The notes beneath the pieces were generated by a model. It saw only the letters and a list, made by a program, of their open reading frames with translations. It searched no databases and was not told where the DNA came from. The translations under genes were made by a program, and so were the position numbers. Shown here piece after piece: positions 9,480 to 17,128 of a stretch of 64,000 nucleotides of DNA. The first letter of the stretch is position 1; each line of letters starts with the position of its first letter. Source of the DNA: Salegentibacter salarius (GTDB lineage: Bacteria; Bacteroidota; Bacteroidia; Flavobacteriales; Flavobacteriaceae). The stretch covers positions 108,776 through 172,775 of the forward strand of contig NZ_FVZF01000004.1 of the NCBI RefSeq assembly GCF_900168265.1. The letters are read 5' to 3'.

Positions 9480-9977
9480 ATGAATCTTAAGGACTACCTC
9501 ATACAATACACTCAAGAACCTGACAGAAATTTTCGAAATTTTCCTAAGGAAAAAACCGAGAAATTATTTCTGGAATTCAAGTCTCTATGTTATAATCCGC
9601 AAACTTATAAATGGAGTAGAATTAAAGATTGTACCGCCTATATCAAAAGCGAAAACATTGACCCTGAAATTTTCATTCGATTCTCTCACTACCTCATCAA
9701 TCGGTATTATAAACTAGTTCATGTGCATAATAGCAAAGGAAAGAACGCCGCATTCACATTCCTGAAAAAGCTTCAAGCATCTAAAAAATTAACTTCTAGA
9801 AATGGCAAGAAAATAAAACTATCTGAAGGAGTAAATAAGATTGACTTTTTGCTTGAAATGAAAACTCTAAATAAATTTCTAGATCTCACTAATGAGGAAT
9901 GGGTGGATTTTATACTTTCAAATTTTGAATTAAACCTTTCAAAAGCAACACTCCTCAAATATTATTACACAAAATAG
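9480..9977 (+). CDS. Uncharacterised element-borne protein, 165 aa
   Basis: I do not recognise this protein. It is a lysine-rich soluble product (predicted mostly helical by eye) with no signal peptide, membrane segment or cysteine motif. Its ATG follows the integrase stop codon by 12 bp on the same strand, so the two are probably co-transcribed and it may assist or control recombination. Base use is as AT-rich as the rest of the element. It ends just before the iteron array at 10025. Confidence 0.65.
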   Translation: MNLKDYLIQYTQEPDRNFRNFPKEKTEKLFLEFKSLCYNPQTYKWSRIKDCTAYIKSENIDPEIFIRFSHYLINRYYKLVHVHNSKGKNAAFTFLKKLQASKKLTSRNGKKIKLSEGVNKIDFLLEMKTLNKFLDLTNEEWVDFILSNFELNLSKATLLKYYYTK

Positions 9978-10024
9978 TTGAATTTTTTCACGAAATTTTC
10001 TTCAGAAAAAAGCAAAAATAGGTT

Positions 10025-10074
10025 AACCTAATATAACCTGATATAACCTAAATAAGCCTAAATCAACCTTACAC
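10025..10074 (+). repeat. Five tandem 10-bp iterons (AACCTAATAT-like)
   Basis: The array reads AACCTAATAT, AACCTGATAT, AACCTAAATA, AGCCTAAATC, AACCTTACAC in exact 10-bp phase. One helical turn per unit puts all copies on the same DNA face, as in binding arrays for a replication initiator or a winged-helix excisionase. It lies 150 bp upstream of the HTH gene and 475 bp upstream of the initiator-like gene, in a region with no coding potential. Confidence 0.7.
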
Positions 10075-10161
10075 CATCATTCAGCTCCTTGTTATACGCC
10101 TAGATCAACGTAAATAAGTTTCTATCCACCTCTACACTTCACTTTAGCTTTGGCGTTCAAA

Positions 10162-10214
10162 TAGGAGAAAGACTCCTATCAACGTTAAAAATGAGATCTA
10201 GCTCAAATAGATCT
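10162..10214 (+). promoter_or_regulatory. Inverted repeats upstream of the HTH gene, operator candidate
   Basis: A perfect hairpin TAGGAG-AAAGA-CTCCTA spans 10162-10178. Two AGATCT palindromes at 10194-10199 and 10209-10214 follow, with 15-bp spacing. Both lie within 70 bp of the ATG at 10228 of the excisionase-like gene. This could be an operator or a leader structure; no protein is assigned. Confidence 0.35.
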
Positions 10215-10227
10215 AAATATTCTTTTT

Positions 10228-10500
10228 ATGAAAAAAGTTCAATTAGTAGAAATTACTCCCGAACAATTTCAAAAAATGCTAGCAGTAGAAATAGCCGAAA
10301 AGATAGAGGAACTAAAAGAAGTACTAAAGCCTGTGGAAAAGACAGAATACCTTACAAGAACCGAAGTAAGTGAGCTTTTGAAAATTAATTTATCCACTGT
10401 CCACAAATGGACAAAACAAAACTATCTCCATGCCTACTATTTAGGCAACCGCGTATATTATAAACGGAGTGAAATTGAAAACACTCTTTGTAGTGTTTAA
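10228..10500 (+). CDS. Helix-turn-helix domain protein, excisionase-like
   Basis: The 90-residue protein has a helical N-terminus (residues 5-36) and a MerR/excisionase-type winged HTH at about 41-85: YLTRTEVSELLKINLSTVHKWT, then a wing with NRVYYKRSEIENTL. This is the HTH_17/DUF3853-like form found beside integrases in Bacteroidota islands, where such proteins act as excisionase or as regulator of the next gene. The ATG at 10228 follows an AT-rich stretch with inverted repeats. It is followed 48 bp downstream by the initiator-like gene. Whether it controls excision or replication is inference. Confidence 0.82.
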   Translation: MKKVQLVEITPEQFQKMLAVEIAEKIEELKEVLKPVEKTEYLTRTEVSELLKINLSTVHKWTKQNYLHAYYLGNRVYYKRSEIENTLCSV

Positions 10501-10548
10501 ACTAAACAAGCCCTTAATCTAAGCTCTATCAACATAAAAAAATAAACT

Positions 10549-11445
10549 TTGGTTGACTACACCAAATTTGAACTTCCCTCATATTTTGAGAAAATCCTCA
10601 AAGAAAATAGCCTCCTTGAATTTCAAGCGAAGGTTGATTTGAATGGCGGTTTAATTGGTGATCGTTCAATCGCCTATTATAGAGGTTTAACTTTCACGAT
10701 TTATGAGTCTAAACGAATTACAGTAGCCGGTAGCTTGCATAAATATTGGAACAAAGGAAAACATAATTTCAATGACTTCAGTACAGAAAACCTATTGGAA
10801 GTTTTAAATGATCTCAAGAATAAGTTTAAAATTACTCCTGATGTTTGCGATATAAAACAACTAGAAATTGGAATAAACTTTCGACCTCCCTATACAACAA
10901 AAGAAATCTTAGCCTCTTGTCTCCTTCATAAAACCTCACAACTTAAATGGATTTTCACTCCTGATGAGGGAAACTATAAGCAGGTTATGCACAGGAATTA
11001 CTATATTAAAGTATACGACAAACAAAAGCATTATACTCAACAAGGCTACAAAATTCCTTCTGAGCTGATGAGGTTCGAAATAAAGTATAGACGTAACAAG
11101 TTAAATAATCAACTCGGCATAACTGGTAAAATAATCCTTCAAGATATTCTTGATTATAACTTTAAATATTTTACAGACGCATTAATTAAAGAGTGGAGAA
11201 ATATTCTTTTTTACGACTGGACTTCTTTAGAAAATAGCTCCTATAAGGATCGTTATAGTAATGACGAGTATTGGCTCAATCTCAAGCAAGAAAACTTCAA
11301 ATATCATCGTAATAAGCTCAATAAAATTATATCCGCGAACCCCAACAACCTTAAGAAGGATATTGAAGCAAGAATAGAAGCTAAATGCAAGCTTCTAACA
11401 GCTCCGACTACCCGAATTAGCACTTTATATATAGAGACAGTTTAG
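10549..11445 (+). CDS. Replication-initiator-like protein (phage gene II / rolling-circle Rep type)
   Basis: This 298-residue protein has blocks that fit rolling-circle initiators of the filamentous-phage gene II kind. These are GSLHKYWNKGKHNFNDF (61-77), a QLEIGINF beta strand (104-111), KVYDKQKHY (154-162) with the candidate nucleophile Y156, and LMRFEIKYRR (173-182). The order S..HKY, IE.G.N, YDK, R.E is the family pattern as I know it, so the call is moderate. The start is TTG at 10549; its first codons contain another GGTTGACTA word (10551-10559), as in the element's end repeats. It may let the excised circle replicate or be mobilised. No canonical double-Tyr relaxase motif is seen. Confidence 0.55.
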   Translation: MVDYTKFELPSYFEKILKENSLLEFQAKVDLNGGLIGDRSIAYYRGLTFTIYESKRITVAGSLHKYWNKGKHNFNDFSTENLLEVLNDLKNKFKITPDVCDIKQLEIGINFRPPYTTKEILASCLLHKTSQLKWIFTPDEGNYKQVMHRNYYIKVYDKQKHYTQQGYKIPSELMRFEIKYRRNKLNNQLGITGKIILQDILDYNFKYFTDALIKEWRNILFYDWTSLENSSYKDRYSNDEYWLNLKQENFKYHRNKLNKIISANPNNLKKDIEARIEAKCKLLTAPTTRISTLYIETV

Positions 11446-11990
11446 GTAGTGCTATTCCGCCTATATTAAACTGTAAGCTTCTCAACTCACCTCAATTTAT
11501 ATCAGCAGCACTTAAAAGTCAGTATAATTTTTTATTTCGATCCCATTTGTAAAAACCGAAACTTTTTTAAACCTTTTGGATATAAAGCCAGCCCATACCT
11601 CTCGACAATTAATTTACACCTGGAGACAATCACGTCTGAAAACCATAACAGACTCAAACCCCCGACCACAGAAAAATTTTCAGTTCTTTTTAGTAATTTC
11701 CCGATAGTAAGATGACCTATACTATAACATCGAGAATCCTCTTCACTATTCCATATTTATAAAATACACACTACTATCACACAGTAACCTACTACTACTG
11801 ACCACAGCTATTCGATTGTGTTATTTTAGTTTGCGCGTAAAGAAAAACCAGCCAGTTACTAACCAGAGAAAGAACACACAAAGAAGAAGTGAATTTTTAA
11901 ACAAAAACTTCCTATAAAGAACTTGAGCTTTTATTGACCCATTTGCAGAGACATTTCTATCTTTAAGGAAATTTTAACCAAATAAACAGT
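11446..11990. other. Non-coding AT-rich gap between replication and cargo genes
   Basis: No open frame of believable composition, no tRNA and no tandem repeat is seen here. It separates the integration/replication module from the defence-type cargo. The only readable signal is the possible promoter at 11934-11965. Confidence 0.5.
11934..11965 (+). promoter_or_regulatory. Possible promoter of the restriction-modification gene
   Basis: TTG at 11934-11936 is followed after 21 nt by TATCTTTA at 11958-11965, a 7-of-8 match counting the two free positions to TAnnTTTG. The ATG at 11991 would be about 20 nt from the start of transcription. The spacer is one or two bases longer than usual. Confidence 0.3.
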
Positions 11991-14714
11991 ATGCCTCTTA
12001 GCTGGAATGAAATTAAATCCCGATCAATTACCTTCTCTAAAGAATGGGAAGGAGAAACAAGAGAACGAGCCGAAAAAGATACCTTCTGGAATGAATTTCT
12101 TAACATCTTCGGTATAAGTAGAAGACGTGTTGCTACCTTTGAAAAGGCGGTTAAAAAGCTTAATGAAAATCAAGGTTACATAGACCTATTCTGGCCGGGC
12201 ACACTATTGGTTGAGCATAAATCTGCAGGTAAAGACCTAGACAGCGCTTTTTCCCAAGCTCTGGACTACTTTCCCGGATTAAAAGAACACGAACTTCCAC
12301 GTTACATTATAACGTCTGATTTTACTCAGTTTAAAGTATATGATCTGGATAAAAGTCAGGAACACTTTTTTTCCCTGTCTGATTTAACGAAAAATATTCA
12401 TCTCTTTGGATTCGTTGCTGGCTATGAAAAGAAAACATTCAAGGAAGAAGATCCAGTAAACATTGATGCAGCTTATTTGATGGGGAGACTTCATGACCGA
12501 TTAGAAGAGGTTGGTTATAAGGATCATGATTTAGAAGTTTATTTAGTACGCATTTTATTCTGTCTCTTTGCAGAGGACACGAATATTTTTGAAAAAGGAA
12601 TTTTTCAGGAATATATAGAACTACATACTAAAGAAGATGGTTCAGACCTAGCAATTCATCTTGCCCACATCTTTCAAACTCTTAATACAAGAAAAGAAGA
12701 AAGGCTTACTAATCTAGATGAAGCCTTAGATCAATTTCCTTATGTAAATGGTCAACTATTTTCGGAATCCTTAAAATTAGCTTCCTTTGATAGCGGCATG
12801 AGAGATATGTTACTAGATGCATGTGGATTAGGTTGGGGAAAGATTTCACCAGCTATTTTCGGCTCAATGTTTCAGGCGGCGATGAATCAAGAAGAAAGAA
12901 GAAATTTAGGAGCTCATTACACCTCTGAAAAGAACATTCAAAAACTCATAAAACCCCTTTTTTTAGATGAACTACACAAAGAGTTTAAAAAAGCAAAGGG
13001 GAGCACAAAAAAGCTGAAAGAACTTCATGAAAAAATTGCCAGTCTTAAATTTTTAGATCCCGCTTGCGGCTGTGGTAATTTTTTGATTATAACATATAGA
13101 GAGTTAAGAGAACTGGAAATTCAGATCCTAAGAGAGCTGAACAAGAAAGGTTTGGGATATTTAAACATTGGAGATATTATAAAAGTAGACATTGATCAAT
13201 TTTACGGTATCGAATATGATGAATTTCCTGTTAGAATTGCTGAGGTTGCTATGTGGCTGATTGATCATCAAATGAATATGAAGGTTTCTGAGGAATTTGG
13301 ACAATATTTTGTTAGACTGCCTCTGAAAAAATCAGCAACTATATTGCATGGCAACGCTCTCAAAACAGACTGGAAGAACCTCATATCGAATAATGAATTA
13401 AGTTTCATCTTAGGAAATCCACCTTTTTATGGTTCCAAATTACAATCAGAAGAGCAGCGACAAGATTTAGAGGAAGTATTTGGCAGCGATGTCAAAGATG
13501 CTAAAATAATGGATTATGTTTCGGCGTGGTACATTAAAGCAGCCCGATACATACAAGATACAGGAATTACCGTTGGTTACGTTTCTACTAATTCCATAAC
13601 TCAAGGAGAACAAGTAGGGGTTCTATGGACAGAACTTCTGGAGAAATATAATGTAGAAATTCATTTCGCCCATAAAACCTTCAAATGGACAAATCAAGCT
13701 AAAGGCAAAGCCGGTGTTTATTGCGTAATTATTGGTTTTGGTCAAGATAAAGTTAAGCAAAAAACTCTTTTCGAATATCAGGAGGTTACCGGGGAACCTC
13801 ATTCAGTTGTTGCAAGCAACATTAACCCTTACCTAGTTGACGCTCAAAACGTACTAATTAGAAAAAGAACCACCCCTTTAACTAAAGTTCCCCCAATGAG
13901 CTTTGGAAATATGCCGTTAGATGGAGGTAACCTCTTACTATCCAATGAAGAAAAAGAAAAAATTTTAGAAAAGGAGCCCGCCCTCAGTCCATACATAAAG
14001 CCTCTAATAAGCGCAAGGGAATTTCTGAATGGGCAAAATAGATGGTGTATCTGGTTGAAAGATGAGTCTCCAAAAGTTATAAAAACTTCAAGTTTCCTGC
14101 TGGAACGGATAAAAGCTGTGAAAGAATTTCGCCTTTCAAGTAGAGCTGCATCCACAAGAAAGCACGCCGAAACTCCGTGGCTTTTTAGAGACAAAAGCAA
14201 CCCAGAGTCATTTATAGTTATTCCGAGCACTACATCGGAAAACAGAGAATATATTCCCTTTGGTATTTTTGATAAAAATTATATCGCCAATAATAGTTGC
14301 CACATAATACCAAATGCTAATCTTTTCCTTTTCGGAGTACTGAGCTCCCAAATGCATTTAGCTTGGGTAAAATACGTGTGTGGAAGACTAGAAAGCAGGA
14401 TTCGATATTCAAAAAATATTGTTTACAACAATTATCCTTTCCCTGTAAATGCCACACGTCCCAACCAAAGCAAAGTAGAAAAATCTGCACAAAAACTATT
14501 GGATGCTAGAATGAAATTTAGTGAAAGCAGCTTATCTGATCTTTATGACCCTTTAATAATGCCCAAGAGCCTCAGAAAAGCTCACACCGAATTAAATAAG
14601 GCAGTTGATCTTTGTTATCGACCTCAGCCCTTCCCGGACGAGAGAAGAAGAATGGAGTTCTTATTTGAGCTTTATAATAGCTATATTAAAAACAAGAAAG
14701 AACTGGTTGTCTAA
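11991..14714 (+). CDS. MmeI-type (type IIL) restriction-modification enzyme
   Basis: This 907-residue single chain combines cleavage, N6-adenine methylation and DNA recognition, close to MmeI (919 aa). The N-terminal nuclease has D65-X9-E75-X-K77, the exact D-X9-EXK spacing described for MmeI. A helical linker covers about 160-300. The gamma-class methyltransferase has motif X GAHYTSEKNI (307-316), motif I LDPACGCGNF (355-364) and motif IV NPPFYG (476-481). The target-recognition domain lies at about 620-830, then a C-terminal helical part. All catalytic residues are present, so it should be active. One TRD serves both activities, so no separate methylase is needed. It is the likely phage-defence cargo of the element; the target sequence cannot be read from here. 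Confidence 0.93.
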   Translation: MPLSWNEIKSRSITFSKEWEGETRERAEKDTFWNEFLNIFGISRRRVATFEKAVKKLNENQGYIDLFWPGTLLVEHKSAGKDLDSAFSQALDYFPGLKEHELPRYIITSDFTQFKVYDLDKSQEHFFSLSDLTKNIHLFGFVAGYEKKTFKEEDPVNIDAAYLMGRLHDRLEEVGYKDHDLEVYLVRILFCLFAEDTNIFEKGIFQEYIELHTKEDGSDLAIHLAHIFQTLNTRKEERLTNLDEALDQFPYVNGQLFSESLKLASFDSGMRDMLLDACGLGWGKISPAIFGSMFQAAMNQEERRNLGAHYTSEKNIQKLIKPLFLDELHKEFKKAKGSTKKLKELHEKIASLKFLDPACGCGNFLIITYRELRELEIQILRELNKKGLGYLNIGDIIKVDIDQFYGIEYDEFPVRIAEVAMWLIDHQMNMKVSEEFGQYFVRLPLKKSATILHGNALKTDWKNLISNNELSFILGNPPFYGSKLQSEEQRQDLEEVFGSDVKDAKIMDYVSAWYIKAARYIQDTGITVGYVSTNSITQGEQVGVLWTELLEKYNVEIHFAHKTFKWTNQAKGKAGVYCVIIGFGQDKVKQKTLFEYQEVTGEPHSVVASNINPYLVDAQNVLIRKRTTPLTKVPPMSFGNMPLDGGNLLLSNEEKEKILEKEPALSPYIKPLISAREFLNGQNRWCIWLKDESPKVIKTSSFLLERIKAVKEFRLSSRAASTRKHAETPWLFRDKSNPESFIVIPSTTSENREYIPFGIFDKNYIANNSCHIIPNANLFLFGVLSSQMHLAWVKYVCGRLESRIRYSKNIVYNNYPFPVNATRPNQSKVEKSAQKLLDARMKFSESSLSDLYDPLIMPKSLRKAHTELNKAVDLCYRPQPFPDERRRMEFLFELYNSYIKNKKELVV

Positions 14715-14806
14715 ACAAACACACAATTATCAGTTTGAAGTAAAAAGAAGCATTTTAATTCCAGATTTCAGTTCCCTACAACCCCATATCTGATAATAAT
14801 TTTTTA

Positions 14807-15880
14807 GTGAAGAATAATAAACAAATTCAACTTAATCGAGCAAACAAAAGATTCCAGAGAAGGTTGACTTCCAATGCCAAGAGAAAAAGAAGAAGGAAAG
14901 AGGAACTAGGATTAAGCCGGGTTGAAAAACTCAGATTTAGGCATTATAAGAAGTTCAGAGGGTTCAAGAAAGTAAAAGCACCAGTAAACTTTTCTTTAGT
15001 GGAGGAACCGGAGGAGATGATAAAATTTGCCAAAAATATAAAAAAACTATATAGAAAGAAAAAGAAGGTATTTGTTATCTTCAAGGATACTGAGCATATA
15101 GGTTATGACGCTCTTGTACTCTTATTATCTATTCTTATTCGTTTTAGATCAAAAAGGATAAAATTTGACGGTGATTTCCCCACTAACCCTGAAGCCAAAA
15201 AAATTCTTCTTGATTCTGGCTTTTTTGAATACTTATATAAGAATATTAAGGAGGAAGATAGATACTCCTTTATAAAAGGGGGAACCATAGCTACACACGC
15301 CTATAAAAAAGTAGATCCCAAGCTAACCAGTGAAATAATTTCCGATGCTTCACGCACAATTTGGAAAAAAAATAAAAGATGTCAAGGGGTGCAAAGGTCT
15401 TTAATTGAATTAATGCATAACACAAATAACCACGCCGCTTATGACAAGGAAGGCGACAAACTTTGGTTTTTATCTGTTCAGCATAGAAAAAAGGAAGGAA
15501 TTGTAAGCTTTTCCTTCCTAGACTTTGGCGTAGGTATATTCGAAAGCTTAAATAATAAAGGAAAAGATAGTAAGTGGTATAATTGGGAACGAAGTTTAGC
15601 AAAATTATTTACCTATGAGAATAATAAAGAACTTCTAAAATTAATACTTAACGGAGAGCTTCATAGGACAGTTACAGGGAAAGCTTATAGAGGTAAAGGT
15701 TTACCGGGTATATATGGGGCATTCAAGCGAAACCATTTTAATAAATTACATATTATCTCGAATGACGTCTATGCGGATATAGAAAATAACAAATTTTTAT
15801 CACTGAAGAATGCATTTAGTGGTACTTTTGTTTATTGGGAAATAAGCTCAAATAATTTTAATACAGATGGATTCAATTAA
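14807..15880 (+). CDS. STAS-like plus GHKL ATPase fusion protein
   Basis: The 357-residue soluble protein has three parts. A very basic N-terminus (residues 5-57) could bind nucleic acid or a membrane surface. A STAS-like fold covers about 84-145 (KVFVIFKDTEHIGYDALVLL, then G122 and PTNPEAKKILLDSGF). A GHKL (histidine-kinase-like) ATPase domain covers about 170-345, with N-box ELMHNTNNHA (201-210), G1 box DFGVGI (239-244) and a glycine loop GKGLPG (296-301). There is no phospho-acceptor His domain, so it resembles anti-sigma-factor kinases of the SpoIIAB/RsbW kind rather than a sensor kinase. The start is GTG at 14807. It overlaps the next gene by 14 bp. Role unknown; see findings. Confidence 0.72.
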   Translation: MKNNKQIQLNRANKRFQRRLTSNAKRKRRRKEELGLSRVEKLRFRHYKKFRGFKKVKAPVNFSLVEEPEEMIKFAKNIKKLYRKKKKVFVIFKDTEHIGYDALVLLLSILIRFRSKRIKFDGDFPTNPEAKKILLDSGFFEYLYKNIKEEDRYSFIKGGTIATHAYKKVDPKLTSEIISDASRTIWKKNKRCQGVQRSLIELMHNTNNHAAYDKEGDKLWFLSVQHRKKEGIVSFSFLDFGVGIFESLNNKGKDSKWYNWERSLAKLFTYENNKELLKLILNGELHRTVTGKAYRGKGLPGIYGAFKRNHFNKLHIISNDVYADIENNKFLSLKNAFSGTFVYWEISSNNFNTDGFN

Positions 15881-16229
15881 GATTAAAGTTGCTAAAGATT
15901 TTTCTCCCTTTCCTGGATCAAGGTATGAAAAAGAAGGAGAAAACTCCGGAGAGAAGTTTCGGAGAGATTTTTTAGCGCCTGCTTTTAAAAAGGCAATTGA
16001 TGAAGATAAAAAAGTTCTAGTAGATCTAGACGGAACAGCTGGTTACGGAACCTCTTTCCTAGAAGAAATTTTCGGAGGTTTGGTGAGGGATAATGATTTC
16101 GATTATAAAGAAATAAAAAAAAGGCTTGATATTATTTCACTAGAAGAAGAGTACTTGGAGGAGGATGCATGGGAGTTTATTGATGATGCTCATTCTGCAA
16201 AAAAATCTTCCGATGAAGCTTCTATTTAA
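15867..16229 (+). CDS. STAS-like domain protein (DUF4325)
   Basis: This 120-residue acidic protein matches the DUF4325 STAS-like family: FRRDFLAPAF (31-40), then VLVDLDGTAGYGTSFLEEIF (50-69), the strand-loop-helix block where SpoIIAA-type antagonists carry the Ser/Thr switched by a kinase. Here T57, T62 and S63 lie in that loop. Such proteins are usually encoded beside a GHKL ATPase, as here. The ATG lies inside the end of the ATPase gene (14-bp overlap) and its own end overlaps the next gene by 17 bp, so the three are translationally coupled. I infer that it is the regulatory partner of the upstream ATPase. Confidence 0.75.
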   Translation: MDSIKIKVAKDFSPFPGSRYEKEGENSGEKFRRDFLAPAFKKAIDEDKKVLVDLDGTAGYGTSFLEEIFGGLVRDNDFDYKEIKKRLDIISLEEEYLEEDAWEFIDDAHSAKKSSDEASI

Positions 16230-16815
16230 TGCCCTTCTAATTCTTTCTTGCCTTGCTATAGGTTTTGCAGCTGCTAAAATTTATTCAATTCCTTATTTTA
16301 GTATTAAGAATGAACTTGATCCTATTGCTCTCTTTTCTGCTCTGGTGTCAGTTCTTGTTCTTTATTTTCTTTATACTTTCATTGATAAGGACAAAGAAGA
16401 TAGGGTAAGGGAGAAAGATTTAATTCTAGGAAGAATAGAAGAAATCTACCAACTTATAAAATCTCAATCATTCGAATTTGGGTCGTCTAGCATAGAATAT
16501 AGCACTGCTGCTGCTAATACGAAGAGAGTAAGAGTCCTGTTACTTAGCATTGAAGACCTTTTAAAAGAGGTAGGTGTTAATCATCATAAAAAAGAGCTTG
16601 ATTCAATTCTACTTGAAATCAGAAAGCTTAATAATCTTTTGACTTACTACCGCCCTCCCGAGACCGGCGAAATTATGCACGATTATATTCCAGATATTGT
16701 TGTGAGAGATAATATCGCCCATTATTCAACTAATCGTTTGAAACAGATCAATAGTTCTTACGATAAATTAAAAACCCAAGTCTTAGCCTACCAGCTCAAA
16801 ATAAATCGAGCATAA
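16213..16815 (+). CDS. Two-helix membrane protein of the STAS/GHKL module
   Basis: The 200-residue protein starts with two membrane helices, at about 4-21 and 37-56, followed by a positively and negatively charged cytoplasmic tail of about 140 residues that looks helical (EKDLILGRIEEIYQLIKSQ, EDLLKEVGVNHHKKELDSIL). I know of no named family. ATG 16213 is chosen because it places the first hydrophobic stretch at the N-terminus; an upstream in-frame ATG at 16165 would give 216 residues. It overlaps the DUF4325 gene by 17 bp. As the only membrane component of the module it could be sensor, anchor or effector; all are inference. Confidence 0.7.
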   Translation: MKLLFNALLILSCLAIGFAAAKIYSIPYFSIKNELDPIALFSALVSVLVLYFLYTFIDKDKEDRVREKDLILGRIEEIYQLIKSQSFEFGSSSIEYSTAAANTKRVRVLLLSIEDLLKEVGVNHHKKELDSILLEIRKLNNLLTYYRPPETGEIMHDYIPDIVVRDNIAHYSTNRLKQINSSYDKLKTQVLAYQLKINRA

Positions 16816-16821
16816 ACTAAT

Positions 16822-16841
16822 GGTTGACTAAAAGTTGACTA
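16822..16841 (+). repeat. Integrase arm-type site candidates, right end
   Basis: GGTTGACTA at 16822-16830 and AGTTGACTA at 16833-16841 repeat the words found at 8066-8106 by the left end. They lie 40-59 bp from the right core repeat, the expected place for an arm site. Confidence 0.5.
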
Positions 16842-16861
16842 AAACAACTTCCTAAAAACAA

Positions 16862-16895
16862 AAAAGCCTTGAAAATCAAATGATTAACAAGGCTT
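16862..16895 (-). terminator. Terminator of the tRNA-Gly/tRNA-Leu unit
   Basis: On the minus strand AAAGCCTTG and CAAGGCTTT form a 9-bp stem with a 16-nt loop, followed by a run of T (complement of 16854-16864). It directly follows the tRNA-Leu 3' end. It is carried by the element's right end, so the tRNA keeps a terminator after integration. Confidence 0.75.
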
Positions 16896-16915
16896 TAAGT
16901 ACTCGGGACGGGACT
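16881..16915. repeat. attR: 35-bp direct repeat within tRNA-Leu 3' end
   Basis: Identical to 7918-7952. It covers 16899-16915 of the tRNA (discriminator, 3' acceptor strand and part of the T stem) plus the adjoining terminator arm. The element restores a complete tRNA on this side. Confidence 0.88.
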
Positions 16916-16983
16916 TGAACCCGTACGGACACATTGTCCATTGGATTTTAAGTCCAACGTGTCTACCAATTCCACCACCCGAG
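16899..16983 (-). tRNA. tRNA-Leu (anticodon TAA)
   Basis: Read on the minus strand, the acceptor GCTCGGG pairs with CCCGAGT (one G-U at the end), discriminator A. The D arm contains TGGTAGACA. The anticodon stem-loop TTGGA-CTTAAAA-TCCAA gives anticodon TAA. A long variable arm follows (class II) and the T loop is GTTCAAGTC. No CCA is encoded. The 3' end serves as the attachment site of the integrated element. Confidence 0.95.
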
Positions 16984-17001
16984 CGTGGTAATATTATGTA
17001 T

Positions 17002-17075
17002 GAGCGAAAAACGGGATTCGAACCCGCGACCTCCACCTTGGCAAGGTGGCGCTCTACCAACTGAGCTATTTTCGC
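17002..17075 (-). tRNA. tRNA-Gly (anticodon GCC)
   Basis: Minus-strand acceptor GCGAAAA pairs with TTTTCGC, discriminator T as usual for tRNA-Gly. The anticodon arm CCACC-TTGCCAA-GGTGG gives GCC, and the T arm is GCGGGTTCGAATCCCG. It lies 18 nt upstream of tRNA-Leu, so both are one transcript. Confidence 0.96.
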
Positions 17076-17128
17076 GTTTTTAAAAGAACTTCCACGTTTA
17101 ACGTGGCTGCAATAGCGTATTGCGGATG

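Larger units (their letters stand above)
7918..16915. mobile_element. Integrative element in tRNA-Leu(TAA), about 9 kb
   Basis: A 35-bp perfect direct repeat bounds the element: attL 7918-7952 and attR 16881-16915. The right copy lies in the intact tRNA. Cargo in order: tyrosine integrase, small protein of unknown function, HTH excisionase-like protein, replication-initiator-like protein, MmeI-type restriction-modification enzyme, STAS/GHKL ATPase, DUF4325 protein, membrane protein; all on the plus strand. No relaxase, coupling protein, type IV secretion or phage structural gene is present. It is therefore not self-transmissible from what is seen, and fits a small mobilizable or satellite-like element. 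GGTTGACTA repeats occur near both ends and may be integrase arm sites. Confidence 0.88.

Noticed and set aside
10025..10074. CRISPR-like array
   Set aside because: Units are 10 bp in direct tandem with no spacers, and no cas gene is near. They are iterons.
16165..16212. Earlier ATG for the membrane protein of the STAS/GHKL module
   Set aside because: It would add 16 residues (MHGSLLMMLILQKNLP) that lie over the DUF4325 coding sequence. ATG 16213 gives a normal membrane-protein start. Either is possible, but the later one is preferred.
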